Of a DNA stretch of 64,000 bases, positions 55,175-63,568 are shown piece after piece. The stretch covers positions 1 to 64,000 of the forward strand of contig NZ_LASZ01000015.1 of NCBI RefSeq assembly GCF_001014645.1, given 5' to 3'. The notes under the pieces were generated by a model, which saw only the letters and a list, made by a program, of their open reading frames with translations, did not search any database and had not been told where the DNA came from. Each line of letters opens with the position of its first letter. The first letter of the stretch is position 1. The translations under genes were made by a program, and so were the position numbers. This DNA is from Luteimonas sp. FCS-9 (lineage in GTDB: Bacteria; Pseudomonadota; Gammaproteobacteria; Xanthomonadales; Xanthomonadaceae).

Positions 55175-56092
55175 GTGGCAGCCCCCGAGCAGTTTCCCTG
55201 GCGCTTCGTCGACGTGGCCGCGGTCCGCGAGGACCGTGCCTTCATGGCCGCATCGCCTGCGCACGAGGACGACGACGATCCGCCGGTCGGCGCGGTGCTG
55301 AGCTGGAACGGCGCGTGGAGTCGCAAGGCGTTCGCGATCGGCCCGGTGGCCCTGTGCCTGCAGACCCGGCCCGACACCGCCTTGCTGATGCTTGGCCACG
55401 ACGGCCGCGTGGTTCGCTGGGGGGCGAAGGATTTCTCCGAGGAGCACATCGATGCCGGCAGCGACGACCCGCGCCTGGGCGGCGGCATGCGCGACATCCA
55501 AGTGATCGGCGATCGTGTGTACGCAGTCGGCATGGGCCGCTGCGTCTACCGCTGCGACGGCGAGGCGCACTGGGTGCGCATCGATGCCGGCGTGCGCGTA
55601 GCGGCGCCGGATGACACCGGCGCCGGATTCAACGCGATCGATGGCTTCGGTGCGGACGCGCTGTTCGCAGCGGGCTGGCACGGCGAACTCTGGTGCTTCG
55701 ACGGGACGCAGTGGGTGCGGGAGCGCAGCCCAACGACGCTGGCGCTGCATCGCGTGGTCTGTGGCGCCGACGGCGTGGTGTACGCAGCGGGCCAGCAAGG
55801 CACGCTGCTGGTGCGCCGCGATGCGCAATGGCAGCTGCTGCCGCAGGCCCTTACCCGACAGGACTTCTGGGGCGCCTGCTGGTTTGCCGGCAGGCTGCAC
55901 CTGTGCACGGCGAGCGCACTGTTCGTGCTCGACGGCGAGGCGCTCCAGGAGATCCCGCTGGAGCCGGAAATCAGCCGGGCCAGCGGGCTCCATCGCCTGT
56001 CCGCGAGCGCCGAGGCGATCTGGGCGGTGGGGGATCGCATCGCCATCCGTTCGACGGACGGCAGGCGCTGGCAGGAAATGCCGTATGCGTGA
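55175..56092 (+). CDS. Array paralogue B, putative beta-propeller protein
   Basis: 305 aa from GTG 55175, preceded by AGGAGCGACGACAC. Core motifs: GGMRDIQVIGDRVYAVGMGR then CVYRCD (Cys replacing the usual Gln), GFNAIDGFGADALFAAGWHG then ELWCFDG, LHRLSASAEAIWAVGDRIAI. The N-terminal 100 residues differ from those of A/D and C/E, so it is the outlier of the five. A 22-codon frame (56085-56153) starts inside its stop and may be a lost extension. Convergent with paralogue C, 72 bp apart. Confidence 0.7.
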   Translation: MAAPEQFPWRFVDVAAVREDRAFMAASPAHEDDDDPPVGAVLSWNGAWSRKAFAIGPVALCLQTRPDTALLMLGHDGRVVRWGAKDFSEEHIDAGSDDPRLGGGMRDIQVIGDRVYAVGMGRCVYRCDGEAHWVRIDAGVRVAAPDDTGAGFNAIDGFGADALFAAGWHGELWCFDGTQWVRERSPTTLALHRVVCGADGVVYAAGQQGTLLVRRDAQWQLLPQALTRQDFWGACWFAGRLHLCTASALFVLDGEALQEIPLEPEISRASGLHRLSASAEAIWAVGDRIAIRSTDGRRWQEMPYA

Positions 56093-56164
56093 CCTCGTGG
56101 CGCCCCCGCCCACAGCGATCGACGGCACAGCGTGGGGCCGGATCGTCTTCTGAGGCCATGCGCC

Positions 56165-57070
56165 TCACACGACACGCGTCCACTGCCGGCCATCGAAGGC
56201 CAGGATGTCGTCGGCGCCGACCGACCACAGCAGGCCGTCGGCGGCGCTCAGCCGGTGGCAGCTCGTGGGCACCAAGTCGCCGAGGTCGGCGAGCACCGGG
56301 ACGCCGTCGCGCAGCACGTACAGCGCGTGCAGCGTCGCGAGGTACAGCGCGCCGTCGAACCAGCACAGGTCGGTAAAGTCCGCATCGGTCGCATCGTGCG
56401 CGATAGCCTCCCAGTCCGTGCCGCGACCGCGCAGCAGCGCGCCGCGCTGCCCGCAGGCGTAGGCCCAGCCGTCGTCGGCGTGCAGCACACGGGTCAGGAT
56501 CGCCTGCGTGGGGCTGTCGCAGGCGTGCCACCGGGTGCCGTCGAAGTGCCGGATCTCGCCGTGCCAGCCGACCGCATGCAGGTCGTCCTCGGCGCGTCCG
56601 TGGATCGACTCGAAACCGAACACGAGGTCGGGCGCCGGCTGCTGCGGCAGGTCGCCATGCAGCGCGATCCATTCGCCCACACCCGTGCGCTTGAAGACCT
56701 GGCGGTCCATGCCGCAGACGTAGGCATGGCCGGCGACGTTGCGGATCTCGCGCAGCGTGGACAGCGTCGTGCCGGGCACGTCGATGCGCTCGTCGTAGTC
56801 GTCGTTGTTGCCCATGACGCGGATGTCGCCGCCCGCGCCCAGCGCGACGGCCTGTTCCTTCGGATGGCGCGTGACGCAGACCGAATGCGCGGCCCAACGG
56901 CCGATTTCGTACATGCCCCAGCCACCGGCATCCCACGCGTAGAAGCTGGTATGCGGCAGACCGTCCTGCTCGAGGTCAGGATCGATGCACAGCACATAGG
57001 CCAGGTCGTGGTAACGCACCGCGCCGCCGCGGTAGCGGTAGCCGATGTCCTCGAAGCGGAACGATGTCAT
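56165..57070 (-). CDS. Array paralogue C, putative beta-propeller protein
   Basis: 301 aa. The N-terminal pattern GAVRYHDLAYVLCIDPDLEQ, then HTSFYAWD and RHPKEQAVALGAGGDIRVMG, is shared with paralogue E, while the core LREIRNVAGHAYVCGMDRQV and GFESIHGRAEDDLHAVGWHG then EIRHFDGTRW is common to all five. C terminus LSAADGLLWSVGADDILAFD then GRQWTRVV. AGAGGACAT upstream of ATG 57070. Tandem with D on the minus strand (90 bp). No signal peptide. Function unknown. Confidence 0.7.
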   Translation of the reverse strand: MTSFRFEDIGYRYRGGAVRYHDLAYVLCIDPDLEQDGLPHTSFYAWDAGGWGMYEIGRWAAHSVCVTRHPKEQAVALGAGGDIRVMGNNDDYDERIDVPGTTLSTLREIRNVAGHAYVCGMDRQVFKRTGVGEWIALHGDLPQQPAPDLVFGFESIHGRAEDDLHAVGWHGEIRHFDGTRWHACDSPTQAILTRVLHADDGWAYACGQRGALLRGRGTDWEAIAHDATDADFTDLCWFDGALYLATLHALYVLRDGVPVLADLGDLVPTSCHRLSAADGLLWSVGADDILAFDGRQWTRVV

Positions 57071-57160
57071 CCGGGCGATGTCCTCTCGATGTGCGGGCGG
57101 GCGACGCCCCGCCCTTGCGCGCGATGCGGGCCGTCCACTGCCGCGAGGCGGGCACGCCGC

Positions 57161-58066
57161 TCACGGGGTGATGTCGTGCCAGGCCTCGCCATCGTCGGTC
57201 CACACGATGTGCTTGGGACCGCACGACAGCAGCACGCCGTCGCCGACGCTCAGATGGCGGCAGGTCGGCGCATGCGGCAGGCCCATGTCGACTTTCGCCA
57301 GGCGGTCGCCTTCCAACCGGAACAGGCCCTGGTCGCAGGCCGCGTACAGCGTGCCGCGAAACCAGGCCAGGCCCCACAGGTCGTCGAGGTCGGTGCCGTG
57401 CTCGATGGCCCGCCAGCGGTCGCCGTCGTAGCGCAGCAGCGTGCCGAGCTGGCCCGACGCGTAGGCGAGGTCTTCGCGGACAGCGGCGACCGCGTGCAGC
57501 ACCCGCGGCGTCGGGCTGTCGTGGCGGCGCCAGGTGCCGTCGGTGCGTTGCCACAGTTCGCCGTTGAAGCCGACCGCGTGCAGGTCGCGCTCGCCGATGC
57601 CGTCGATGGCGTTGAAGCCGCAGAGTTCGATCACCCCGCGCGGCAGCACCACGCCGTCGTCCTGGCGCGTCCACTGGTCCGGTGCCTCGCGCCGGTAGAC
57701 CTGCCGGCCCATGCCCACGGCGTAGGGGACGCCGTCGATCACGCGCAGGTCGCGGATCGGGCCGCGGCGCGACGGGCCGTTGTCGGTGGCGTCGATCGTT
57801 TCCTCAGTAGCGCCTGCAATGATGCTGGCCGAGACGATGCCATCGGGGCCGGTGGCGAGTACCGTGAGCTCGGGCTGGACGAGCGTGCAGATGCGCGTCG
57901 CGGTCCATTCGAGCTTGAACGAGAACCAGCGGCCCTGGGCCTGATCCCGCTTGAACAGGTTGGACCACGTCGATCCCTGCGCGGTGAGCTGGTCGATCTG
58001 CGCGATCGTGCGCAATACGTCACGGCTCTGGACGCAGCCGCCGAGGAACGAGTACGGGTTGCTCAT
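57161..58066 (-). CDS. Array paralogue D, putative beta-propeller protein
   Basis: 301 aa from ATG 58066. Begins NPYSFLGGCVQSRDVLRTIA then QIDQLT, matching paralogue A (subgroup A/D). Core: GPIRDLRVIDGVPYAVGMGR then QVYRRE, GFNAIDGIGERDLHAVGFNG then ELW, SPTPRVLHAVAAVREDLAYA then SGQLGTLLRYDGDRW. C terminus LSVGDGVLLSCGPKHIVWTD then DGEAWHDI. The longer frame to 58378 is rejected because the paralogues begin here. Divergent from E, upstream of C. Confidence 0.7.
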   Translation of the reverse strand: MSNPYSFLGGCVQSRDVLRTIAQIDQLTAQGSTWSNLFKRDQAQGRWFSFKLEWTATRICTLVQPELTVLATGPDGIVSASIIAGATEETIDATDNGPSRRGPIRDLRVIDGVPYAVGMGRQVYRREAPDQWTRQDDGVVLPRGVIELCGFNAIDGIGERDLHAVGFNGELWQRTDGTWRRHDSPTPRVLHAVAAVREDLAYASGQLGTLLRYDGDRWRAIEHGTDLDDLWGLAWFRGTLYAACDQGLFRLEGDRLAKVDMGLPHAPTCRHLSVGDGVLLSCGPKHIVWTDDGEAWHDITP

Positions 58067-58371
58067 CGGCGCGCCTGCCGTCGAAGGTCCGGTCCAAGGG
58101 CGCCAGCACCGGAAAACCATGCGTTCGCAACGGCGAGGCGCGTCGCGCCCGAGGATGGCATGACGCCCTGCCTGGACGGCAGCGGCAAGGTCGCGCGTTG
58201 CTTTGCGCGCGCCGTTGATAGCGGCATGTTGCATTCCCTGCATGTGGTGCGATCGCGCCGCATCGTAAATGCGCGTGGTCGCGCCTGTCGAGGCCGGCAC
58301 GCGCGCGCATGCGTATCGGCCGATGGCGGCGCCGGTAGACTGGACAATCCGCAACCAGGCGACCACGCCCA
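58067..58371. other. 305-bp divergent spacer between paralogues D and E
   Basis: No gene seen on either strand that resembles a protein. It is noticeably less GC-biased around 58200-58270 and must hold the promoters of both divergent paralogues, but I cannot name -35/-10 boxes with confidence. The frames crossing it are shadows. Confidence 0.4.
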
Positions 58372-59286
58372 ATGTCAAAACGGCACACCCCTGACATGAC
58401 GCTCGTCACCGGCGCAGTCCGGTATCGCGACCTGGCCTACGTGGCCATGACCGACGACAACATCGAGGCGAGGATCGGCCACACGCATCTGTACGACTGG
58501 GATCTGCAGCAGGACGGCGACGACAAATGGGGCTACATCGGCGCCACGTACTGGGCGACGGTGAGCATGGCCATCAGCCGGCATCCGCTGCAGCAGATGA
58601 TCGCGATCTCGCCGGACGGCGAGGCGAAGTTGTTCGGCACCCAGGACGACCGCGAGGAGCGGATCCACGCGCCCGGCAGCGACCCCGCCGAACGGGGTCA
58701 CCTGCGTGCGGTGCGCACCATCGGCGAGCGGACCTTCGCCGTCGGCATGCACCGCCAGGTCTATCGCCGCGACGCGGTGGACCAGTGGACGTGCCTGGAC
58801 GAGGCCATCCGTCCGGCAGTCGGCGAGGTCAAGGGCTTCGAGGCGATCGACGGCTTCGACGAAGCCGACCTGTACGCGGTCGGTTGGGACGGCGAGATCT
58901 GGCACTTCGACGGCCGGCAGTGGACGCAGCGGCCGAGCCCGACCGCGCACGTGCTGACCGGCGTGCTGTGCGCGGGCGACGGGCAGGTCTATGCATGGGG
59001 ACGCCGCGGCCTGGTCGTGGCCGGCCGGGGCGAGGACTGGCGGGTGCTGCCGCTCGATCCGCTTGTCGGCGACATCGGCGACATGGCCTGGCACGCCGGC
59101 ACGCTGTATGTCGCCACGCGCACCGGCCTGTCCACGCTGGACGGCGGGACCCTGTCGCCGGTGGCGTTCGGTGCCGATGCACCGGACACCGTCGGTACGC
59201 TGAGCACGGCCGACGGCATGCTGTGGGCGATCGGCCCGAAGGACATCATGGCCCTCGAAGACGGCACCTGGCGCAGGATCGAGTAG
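58372..59286 (+). CDS. Array paralogue E, putative beta-propeller protein
   Basis: 304 aa from ATG 58372 (ATG 58396 is an alternative; neither has a strong Shine-Dalgarno). The N terminus GAVRYRDLAYVAMTDDNIEA, HTHLYDWD, AISRHPLQQMIAISPDGEAK groups it with C. Core: GHLRAVRTIGERTFAVGMHR then QVYRRD, GFEAIDGFDEADLYAVGWDG then EIWHFDGRQW, SPTAHVLTGVLCAGDGQVYA. C terminus LSTADGMLWAIGPKDIMALE then DGTWRRIE. Last member of the array; the next gene is unrelated. Confidence 0.7.
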   Translation: MSKRHTPDMTLVTGAVRYRDLAYVAMTDDNIEARIGHTHLYDWDLQQDGDDKWGYIGATYWATVSMAISRHPLQQMIAISPDGEAKLFGTQDDREERIHAPGSDPAERGHLRAVRTIGERTFAVGMHRQVYRRDAVDQWTCLDEAIRPAVGEVKGFEAIDGFDEADLYAVGWDGEIWHFDGRQWTQRPSPTAHVLTGVLCAGDGQVYAWGRRGLVVAGRGEDWRVLPLDPLVGDIGDMAWHAGTLYVATRTGLSTLDGGTLSPVAFGADAPDTVGTLSTADGMLWAIGPKDIMALEDGTWRRIE

Positions 59287-59432
59287 TACGGCACGGCCCT
59301 GGCTGCCGGCGCGACCGCGCAATGCCTCGACGTCGGACGCGCGCAGACGCGCGGCGCGGCCGCTATCCTTGCGCGCTCGTTCGATCCGCGCGGTCCGTCC
59401 CGGCCGTTCCGTCTCCTTCCCCCGGCACGGCC

Positions 59433-60452
59433 ATGTCCCTGACCTCCTTCCTGCGCGCGCGCGACATCGAGTTCTCGCTGCGGCGCTACGGCATCGAGGC
59501 GCTCAACGCGATGACGCTGGGCCTGTTCGGCTCGCTGGTGATCGGGCTGATCCTCAAGACCGTCGGCGGCTGGACCGCGCAGGCGTGGCTGATCGACGCC
59601 GGCACGATGGCGCAGCAGGCCATGGGGGCCGCGATCGGCGTGGCGGTCGCCTACGGATTGAAGGGCCCGCCGATCGTGATCTTCGCCAGCGCCGCGACGG
59701 GGCTGCTGGGCGCGAAGCTCGGCGGGCCGGTCGGCTGCTTCGTCGCGGTCGCGGTGGGCACCGAGATCGGCAAGCTGGTCAGCCGCACGACGCCGATCGA
59801 CATCATCGTGACGCCTGCCGCAGCGCTGGTCGCCGGCTTCGCCACCGCGCATGCGCTGGCGCCGGTGATCGGCAACGTGCTCGCGGCGACCGGGCAGACC
59901 ATCGAATGGGCGATGACGCTGCAGCCGCTGCTGATGAGCGTGCTGATCGCCGTGGCGATGGGCATGATCCTGACCGGCCCGACTTCGAGCGCGGCGCTGG
60001 CGATCTCGCTGGGCCTGGGCGGCCTGGCCGGCGGCGCGGCGACGGTGGGCTGCGCGGCGCAGATGGTCGGCTTCGCGGTCATGAGCTGGCGCGAGAACGG
60101 CACGTCTGGGCTGCTCAGCCAGGGCCTGGGCACGAGCATGCTGCAGCTGCCCAACATCGTGCGCAATCCGCGGATCTGGATCCCGCCGACGCTGGCCGGC
60201 GCGATCCTCGGTCCCGTCGCGACGCTGGGTTTCGGCATGCAGAACGTGCCGACCGGCTCGGGCATGGGCACCAGCGGCTTCGTCGGCCAGGTCGGCACGT
60301 TGGCGGCGATGGGGCACGCGCCGTCGGTGTGGCTGTCGATCGGCCTGTTGCATTTCCTGGCACCGGCGCTGCTGACGCTGGCGATCGCCGCACCGATGCG
60401 GCGCCGCGGCTGGATCCGGCCGGGCGACCTGAAAGTCGACGCCAGGCTCTGA
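59433..60452 (+). CDS. PfoR-like PTS EIIC-family membrane protein
   Basis: 339 aa, about nine transmembrane segments (ALNAMTLGLFGSLVIGLILK, GPPIVIFASAATGLLGAKLG, PIDIIVTPAAALVAGFATAH and others). Conserved MILTGPTSSAALAISLGLGG, LGTSMLQLPNIVRNPRIWIP and GMGTSGFVGQVGTLAAMG. This is the PTS_EIIC_2/PfoR family, which has a transporter-like fold without EIIA/EIIB partners; no PTS genes are nearby, so sugar phosphorylation is not implied. Its substrate is unknown. The ATG at 59433 is chosen as the start of the conserved region. Confidence 0.85.
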   Translation: MSLTSFLRARDIEFSLRRYGIEALNAMTLGLFGSLVIGLILKTVGGWTAQAWLIDAGTMAQQAMGAAIGVAVAYGLKGPPIVIFASAATGLLGAKLGGPVGCFVAVAVGTEIGKLVSRTTPIDIIVTPAAALVAGFATAHALAPVIGNVLAATGQTIEWAMTLQPLLMSVLIAVAMGMILTGPTSSAALAISLGLGGLAGGAATVGCAAQMVGFAVMSWRENGTSGLLSQGLGTSMLQLPNIVRNPRIWIPPTLAGAILGPVATLGFGMQNVPTGSGMGTSGFVGQVGTLAAMGHAPSVWLSIGLLHFLAPALLTLAIAAPMRRRGWIRPGDLKVDARL

Positions 60453-60543
60453 TCGCGCTGCGCGCCGCTGCGCCTGTTCCCCGCGCCCGCCGCCGGCGGC
60501 CACGCCGATCAGGGACGAGCCGGCTCCTGGACCCAGACACGAC

Positions 60544-60567
60544 AATGCCGCCCCGAAGGGCGGCATT
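60544..60567. terminator. Hairpin between convergent genes
   Basis: Perfect 10-bp stem AATGCCGCCC (60544-60553) / GGGCGGCATT (60558-60567) with a CGAA loop, between the convergent EIIC-like and alanine-rich genes. The A/T ends of the stem and its position fit a bidirectional terminator. Confidence 0.65.
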
Positions 60568-60585
60568 CGCGGCATGCCACCGGGC

Positions 60586-61059
60586 TCAGGCCCAGAGCTG
60601 CTCGATCGTGTTCAGGGCCAGGCCGTGGGTCGGCGAGGTCGGGGCCTGGGAAATGCAACTGCTGACACCCTCGTCCTTCTTCATGCCTTCGACCGCCTGG
60701 CGGGCGGTATCGACCGCAGCCGCAGCGTGCTGTGCATCCTCGGCCGCGAACGCCGCCGCCGACTCGGTCGTTGGATTGGGGGTTTGCGCTGCGATGTCGG
60801 CGACCGCCTGGGCCGCTTCCGAGAGCTGCTGCGATGCGGCCTCGGCCTGGGACAGCGCCGCTTCGGCCGCACACACGTCGCCCGCCTCGACTGCGGACAT
60901 GGCGGCCTCAGCAGAGCGCGACGCCTGGGACGATGCAGGGCCCATGGCCTCGACGGCGCTGGCAGCCGCCTCGGCCGCCGCGGAGTTCGCCGCGTCGTTG
61001 GCGGCATCCGCCGCGTTGGAACCGCCACCACCCGAAACGCCAGAGGCACCATCCGTCAT
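60586..61059 (-). CDS. Alanine-rich helical protein of unknown function
   Basis: 157 aa; ATG 61059 with GGAG upstream. After a glycine-rich start (TDGASGVSGGGGSNAADAAN) it is a continuous Ala/Glu/Ser/Gln pattern (AEAAASAVEAMGPASSQASR, ALSQAEAASQQLSEAAQAVA) typical of long amphipathic helices or a helical bundle. Two Cys (DVCAAE, SSCISQ) occur. No signal peptide. It could be a structural, apolipoprotein-like or secreted-effector-like protein; I do not recognise a family. Confidence 0.6.
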   Translation of the reverse strand: MTDGASGVSGGGGSNAADAANDAANSAAAEAAASAVEAMGPASSQASRSAEAAMSAVEAGDVCAAEAALSQAEAASQQLSEAAQAVADIAAQTPNPTTESAAAFAAEDAQHAAAAVDTARQAVEGMKKDEGVSSCISQAPTSPTHGLALNTIEQLWA

Positions 61060-61392
61060 GTCGTACTCCAACTCCGAAACCGTGGGGCACCGGCCCGTCG
61101 AGCGGCGCGATGCGATCGGCTGCCAACGTAATGGCTGCCGGTGGCGCCAGGACCTGGGGGTCGCCCTAGGGGGAAAGCGACCGGTTCATCTTCGCGTCAT
61201 CCCGTGCGCGGGGCGTCCCGGCGGGGTCCATGGCGCGTGGAAGACCCTTGAGGGGGCTGGCGGCGGATCGGCCCGGTTTGCGCCGGGCGGGCCCGCCCGG
61301 TAGGGTAGCGCCGTGCCATGCGCACCGTGTGTCGTCCGGTGCCGTTCGTCTCGGTCACGCCTCCCTTTCTCATCCGCTTCCAAGGAGATCCC
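61060..61392. other. 333-bp divergent spacer
   Basis: Between the alanine-rich gene and the FKBP gene. No convincing coding frame. It contains an 18-bp perfect palindrome of C/G runs at 61283-61300, which could form a hairpin upstream of the PPIase gene. A GGTAGGGTAGCG stretch follows. No regulator site recognised. Confidence 0.4.
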
Positions 61393-61857
61393 ATGGAGAT
61401 CGCCGCTGCACGCGTCGCCAGCATCCACTACACCCTCACCAACGACGCCGGCGAGGTGCTCGACAAGTCGCCCGCCGGGCAACCGCTGCGTTACTTCCAC
61501 GGCGGCGGCAACATCATCCCGGGCCTGGAGAAGGCGCTGGCCGGCCGCAAGGTCGGCGACACGCTGACCGTGGACGTGCCGCCGCAGGAGGCCTACGGCG
61601 TGCGCAACGACGAGCTGGTCCAGACGCTGCCGCGCGAGGCCTTCCAGGGCGTGGACGCCATCGAGCCTGGCATGCAGTTCCAGGCGCAGGGCGGCCAGGG
61701 CTCGGTGCTGGTGACCGTGGTGGACGTCACCGACACGCAGGTCCGCATCGACGGCAACCATCCCCTGGCCGGGCAGACCCTGCACTTCGCCGTCGAGGTC
61801 GCCGAGGTCCGCGAGGCGACCGAGGACGAAAAGAACGTCGGCCGCGTGCAGGCCTGA
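61393..61857 (+). CDS. SlyD-type FKBP peptidyl-prolyl isomerase
   Basis: 154 aa. FKBP core: HYTLTNDAGEVLDKSPAGQP, RYFHGGGNIIPGLEKALAGR, with the insert-in-flap chaperone domain VPPQEAYGVRNDELVQTLPR and the closing VDVTDTQVRIDGNHPLAGQT, LHFAVEVAEVREAT. AAGGAG precedes the ATG. Unlike E. coli SlyD it has no His/Cys-rich tail, so nickel storage is unlikely; it isomerises prolyl bonds and acts as a folding helper in the cytosol. Confidence 0.92.
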   Translation: MEIAAARVASIHYTLTNDAGEVLDKSPAGQPLRYFHGGGNIIPGLEKALAGRKVGDTLTVDVPPQEAYGVRNDELVQTLPREAFQGVDAIEPGMQFQAQGGQGSVLVTVVDVTDTQVRIDGNHPLAGQTLHFAVEVAEVREATEDEKNVGRVQA

Positions 61858-61930
61858 GTCGCGTCGTGCCGGCCGGGCCGTGGTGGCCCGGGCGGTACGA
61901 TCGCCCGCCGACCCCTACGGAGATACCCGG

Positions 61931-62023
61931 ATGACCCTGCTGCAGTGGATCGGCCTCGGTCTGGCGATCGGCGTGGCCTACGCGGCGATCCGCGCGCTGT
62001 GGGCGCGATGGCGCGGGCGCTGA
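61931..62023 (+). CDS. 30-aa single-pass membrane peptide
   Basis: MTLLQWIGLGLAIGVAYAAI then RALWARWRGR and TGA. ACGGAGATACCCGG before the ATG is a good Shine-Dalgarno. One hydrophobic segment followed by a basic tail: topology N-out/C-in. Lies 73 bp after the FKBP gene and 31 bp before the dbpA stop. No family recognised; size and RBS make a real small protein plausible. Confidence 0.5.
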   Translation: MTLLQWIGLGLAIGVAYAAIRALWARWRGR

Positions 62024-62054
62024 GCGCGCGTCGCAGCACGGCCGATACGCGGCG

Positions 62055-63437
62055 CTACAGCCGCGTGATCCGGAACCGCCGCCCCTTGATCCTGCCCTCG
62101 CGCAGCCGCGCCAGCGCCTGCGCGGCCTGGCTGCGCGCGATGGCGACGTAGCTGCGGGTCGCGAACACGTCGATCCGGCCGATGGCGTCCTTGTGCAGGC
62201 CGGCCTCGCCGGTCAGCGCGCCGACGATGTCACCGGGGCGCAGCTTGTCGCCGCGGCCGGCATCGATGCGCAGCGTGGCCATCGCCGCCGGTGGCACGTT
62301 GGCCGCCTTGCCCGACAGCGGCAGCAGTGTTTCCCAGCGCAGCGGCCGGCCCAGGTGCGCCTCGATCATGGCGGCACGCGGCAGTTCGCGCGGGGTCACC
62401 AGGTTCAGGGCCAGGCCGGTGCGGCCCGCGCGTCCGGTGCGGCCGATGCGGTGCACGTAGCTGTCGGCGTCGTGCGGCAACTCGAAGTTGATGACCGCGG
62501 CCAGGTCCTCGACGTCCAGCCCACGGGCGGCGACGTCGCTGGCCACCAGCACCGCGCAGCTGCGGTTGGCGAACTGCAGCAGCACCTCGTCGCGGTCGCG
62601 CTGTTCCATGTCGCCGTGCAATGCGAGCGCCGCGAAGCCGTAGTGCGCCAGCGAGCCGGCGACCTCGGCCACGTCGGCGCGGGTATTGCAGAACACCACG
62701 GCCGATTCGGGGCGGTAGCGCAGCAGCAGCGCGGCGAGCAGCGGCGCGCGGCGCGCGGGCTCGACCTCGAAACAGATCTGCTCGATGGCCGGTGCCTCGG
62801 CATCGCCCTCGATGCCGACGGCGACCGGATCGCGCAGCATCGCCGCGCCCAGCGCGCGGATGTCGTCGGGGAACGTGGCCGAGAACAGCAGGCCCTGGCG
62901 GGTCTTGGGCGTGCGCCCGACGATGTCGCGGATCGGTTCCTCGAAGCCCATGTCGAGCATGCGGTCGGCTTCGTCGAGCACCAGCGTGCGCACGTGCCGC
63001 AGGTGCAGCGCCTTCTTCTTCGCCAGTTCCTGGATGCGGCCGGGCGTGCCGACGACGACGTGCGGATCGTGGGTCAGCGACGCCAGCTGCGGGCCCAGCG
63101 GGATGCCGCCGCACAGCACCGAGACCTTCAGGTTCGGGATGCCGACCGCGAGCCGGCGCAACTGTCTCGCGACCTGGTCGGCGAGCTCGCGCGTGGGGCA
63201 CAGCACCAGCGCCTGGGTTTCCACGCGCGCCGGATCGAGCCGCTGCAGCAGGCCCAGCCCGAACGCGGCGGTCTTGCCGCTGCCGGTCGGCGCCTGCGCG
63301 ATGGTGTCGCGGCCCTCGAGGATGGCCGGCAGCGCCTGGGCCTGGATCGGGGTCATCGCGGCGTAGCCGAGCGCGGCGACGCCCTGCAGCAGGGCGGGCG
63401 ACAGCGGAAGAGTGTCGAAGGCGGTGGGCTCGGTCAT
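62055..63437 (-). CDS. dbpA: DbpA, ATP-dependent RNA helicase (DEAD box)
   Basis: 460 aa. Q motif FDTLPLSPALLQGVAALGYA, motif I APTGSGKTAAFGL, motif II VLDEADRMLDMG, motif III LFSATFPD, motif VI YVHRIGRTGRAGRTG. The C-terminal RNA-binding domain (KLRPGDIVGALTGEAGLHKD, AIGRIDVFATRSYVAIARSQ) is the DbpA type that recognises hairpin 92 of 23S rRNA for 50S assembly. The ATG at 63437 gives MTEPTAFDTLPLSP; the long upstream frame is rejected. Convergent with the small peptide gene. Confidence 0.95.
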   Translation of the reverse strand: MTEPTAFDTLPLSPALLQGVAALGYAAMTPIQAQALPAILEGRDTIAQAPTGSGKTAAFGLGLLQRLDPARVETQALVLCPTRELADQVARQLRRLAVGIPNLKVSVLCGGIPLGPQLASLTHDPHVVVGTPGRIQELAKKKALHLRHVRTLVLDEADRMLDMGFEEPIRDIVGRTPKTRQGLLFSATFPDDIRALGAAMLRDPVAVGIEGDAEAPAIEQICFEVEPARRAPLLAALLLRYRPESAVVFCNTRADVAEVAGSLAHYGFAALALHGDMEQRDRDEVLLQFANRSCAVLVASDVAARGLDVEDLAAVINFELPHDADSYVHRIGRTGRAGRTGLALNLVTPRELPRAAMIEAHLGRPLRWETLLPLSGKAANVPPAAMATLRIDAGRGDKLRPGDIVGALTGEAGLHKDAIGRIDVFATRSYVAIARSQAAQALARLREGRIKGRRFRITRL

Positions 63438-63568
63438 GCGCACATGATCGCAGGCGCGGGCCGTGCGCGTGGCATCGGCGTCGCTGGCGGCGGCGATCCC
63501 GGCTGCAATGGCCGCACGCGGCCGCGCGCCAAGCCCTTCCCTGGGGCTGCGGAGTATGAGCCGCGCCC

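Noticed and set aside
56132..58399. 755-codon plus-strand frame opposite paralogues C and D
   Set aside because: Antisense shadow; the minus-strand paralogues share motifs with three other genes of the array, which fixes the coding strand.
61283..61300. 18-bp perfect GC palindrome
   Set aside because: Could be a hairpin, but it is composed only of C/G runs and such palindromes arise often at this base composition; no gene arrangement calls for a terminator here.
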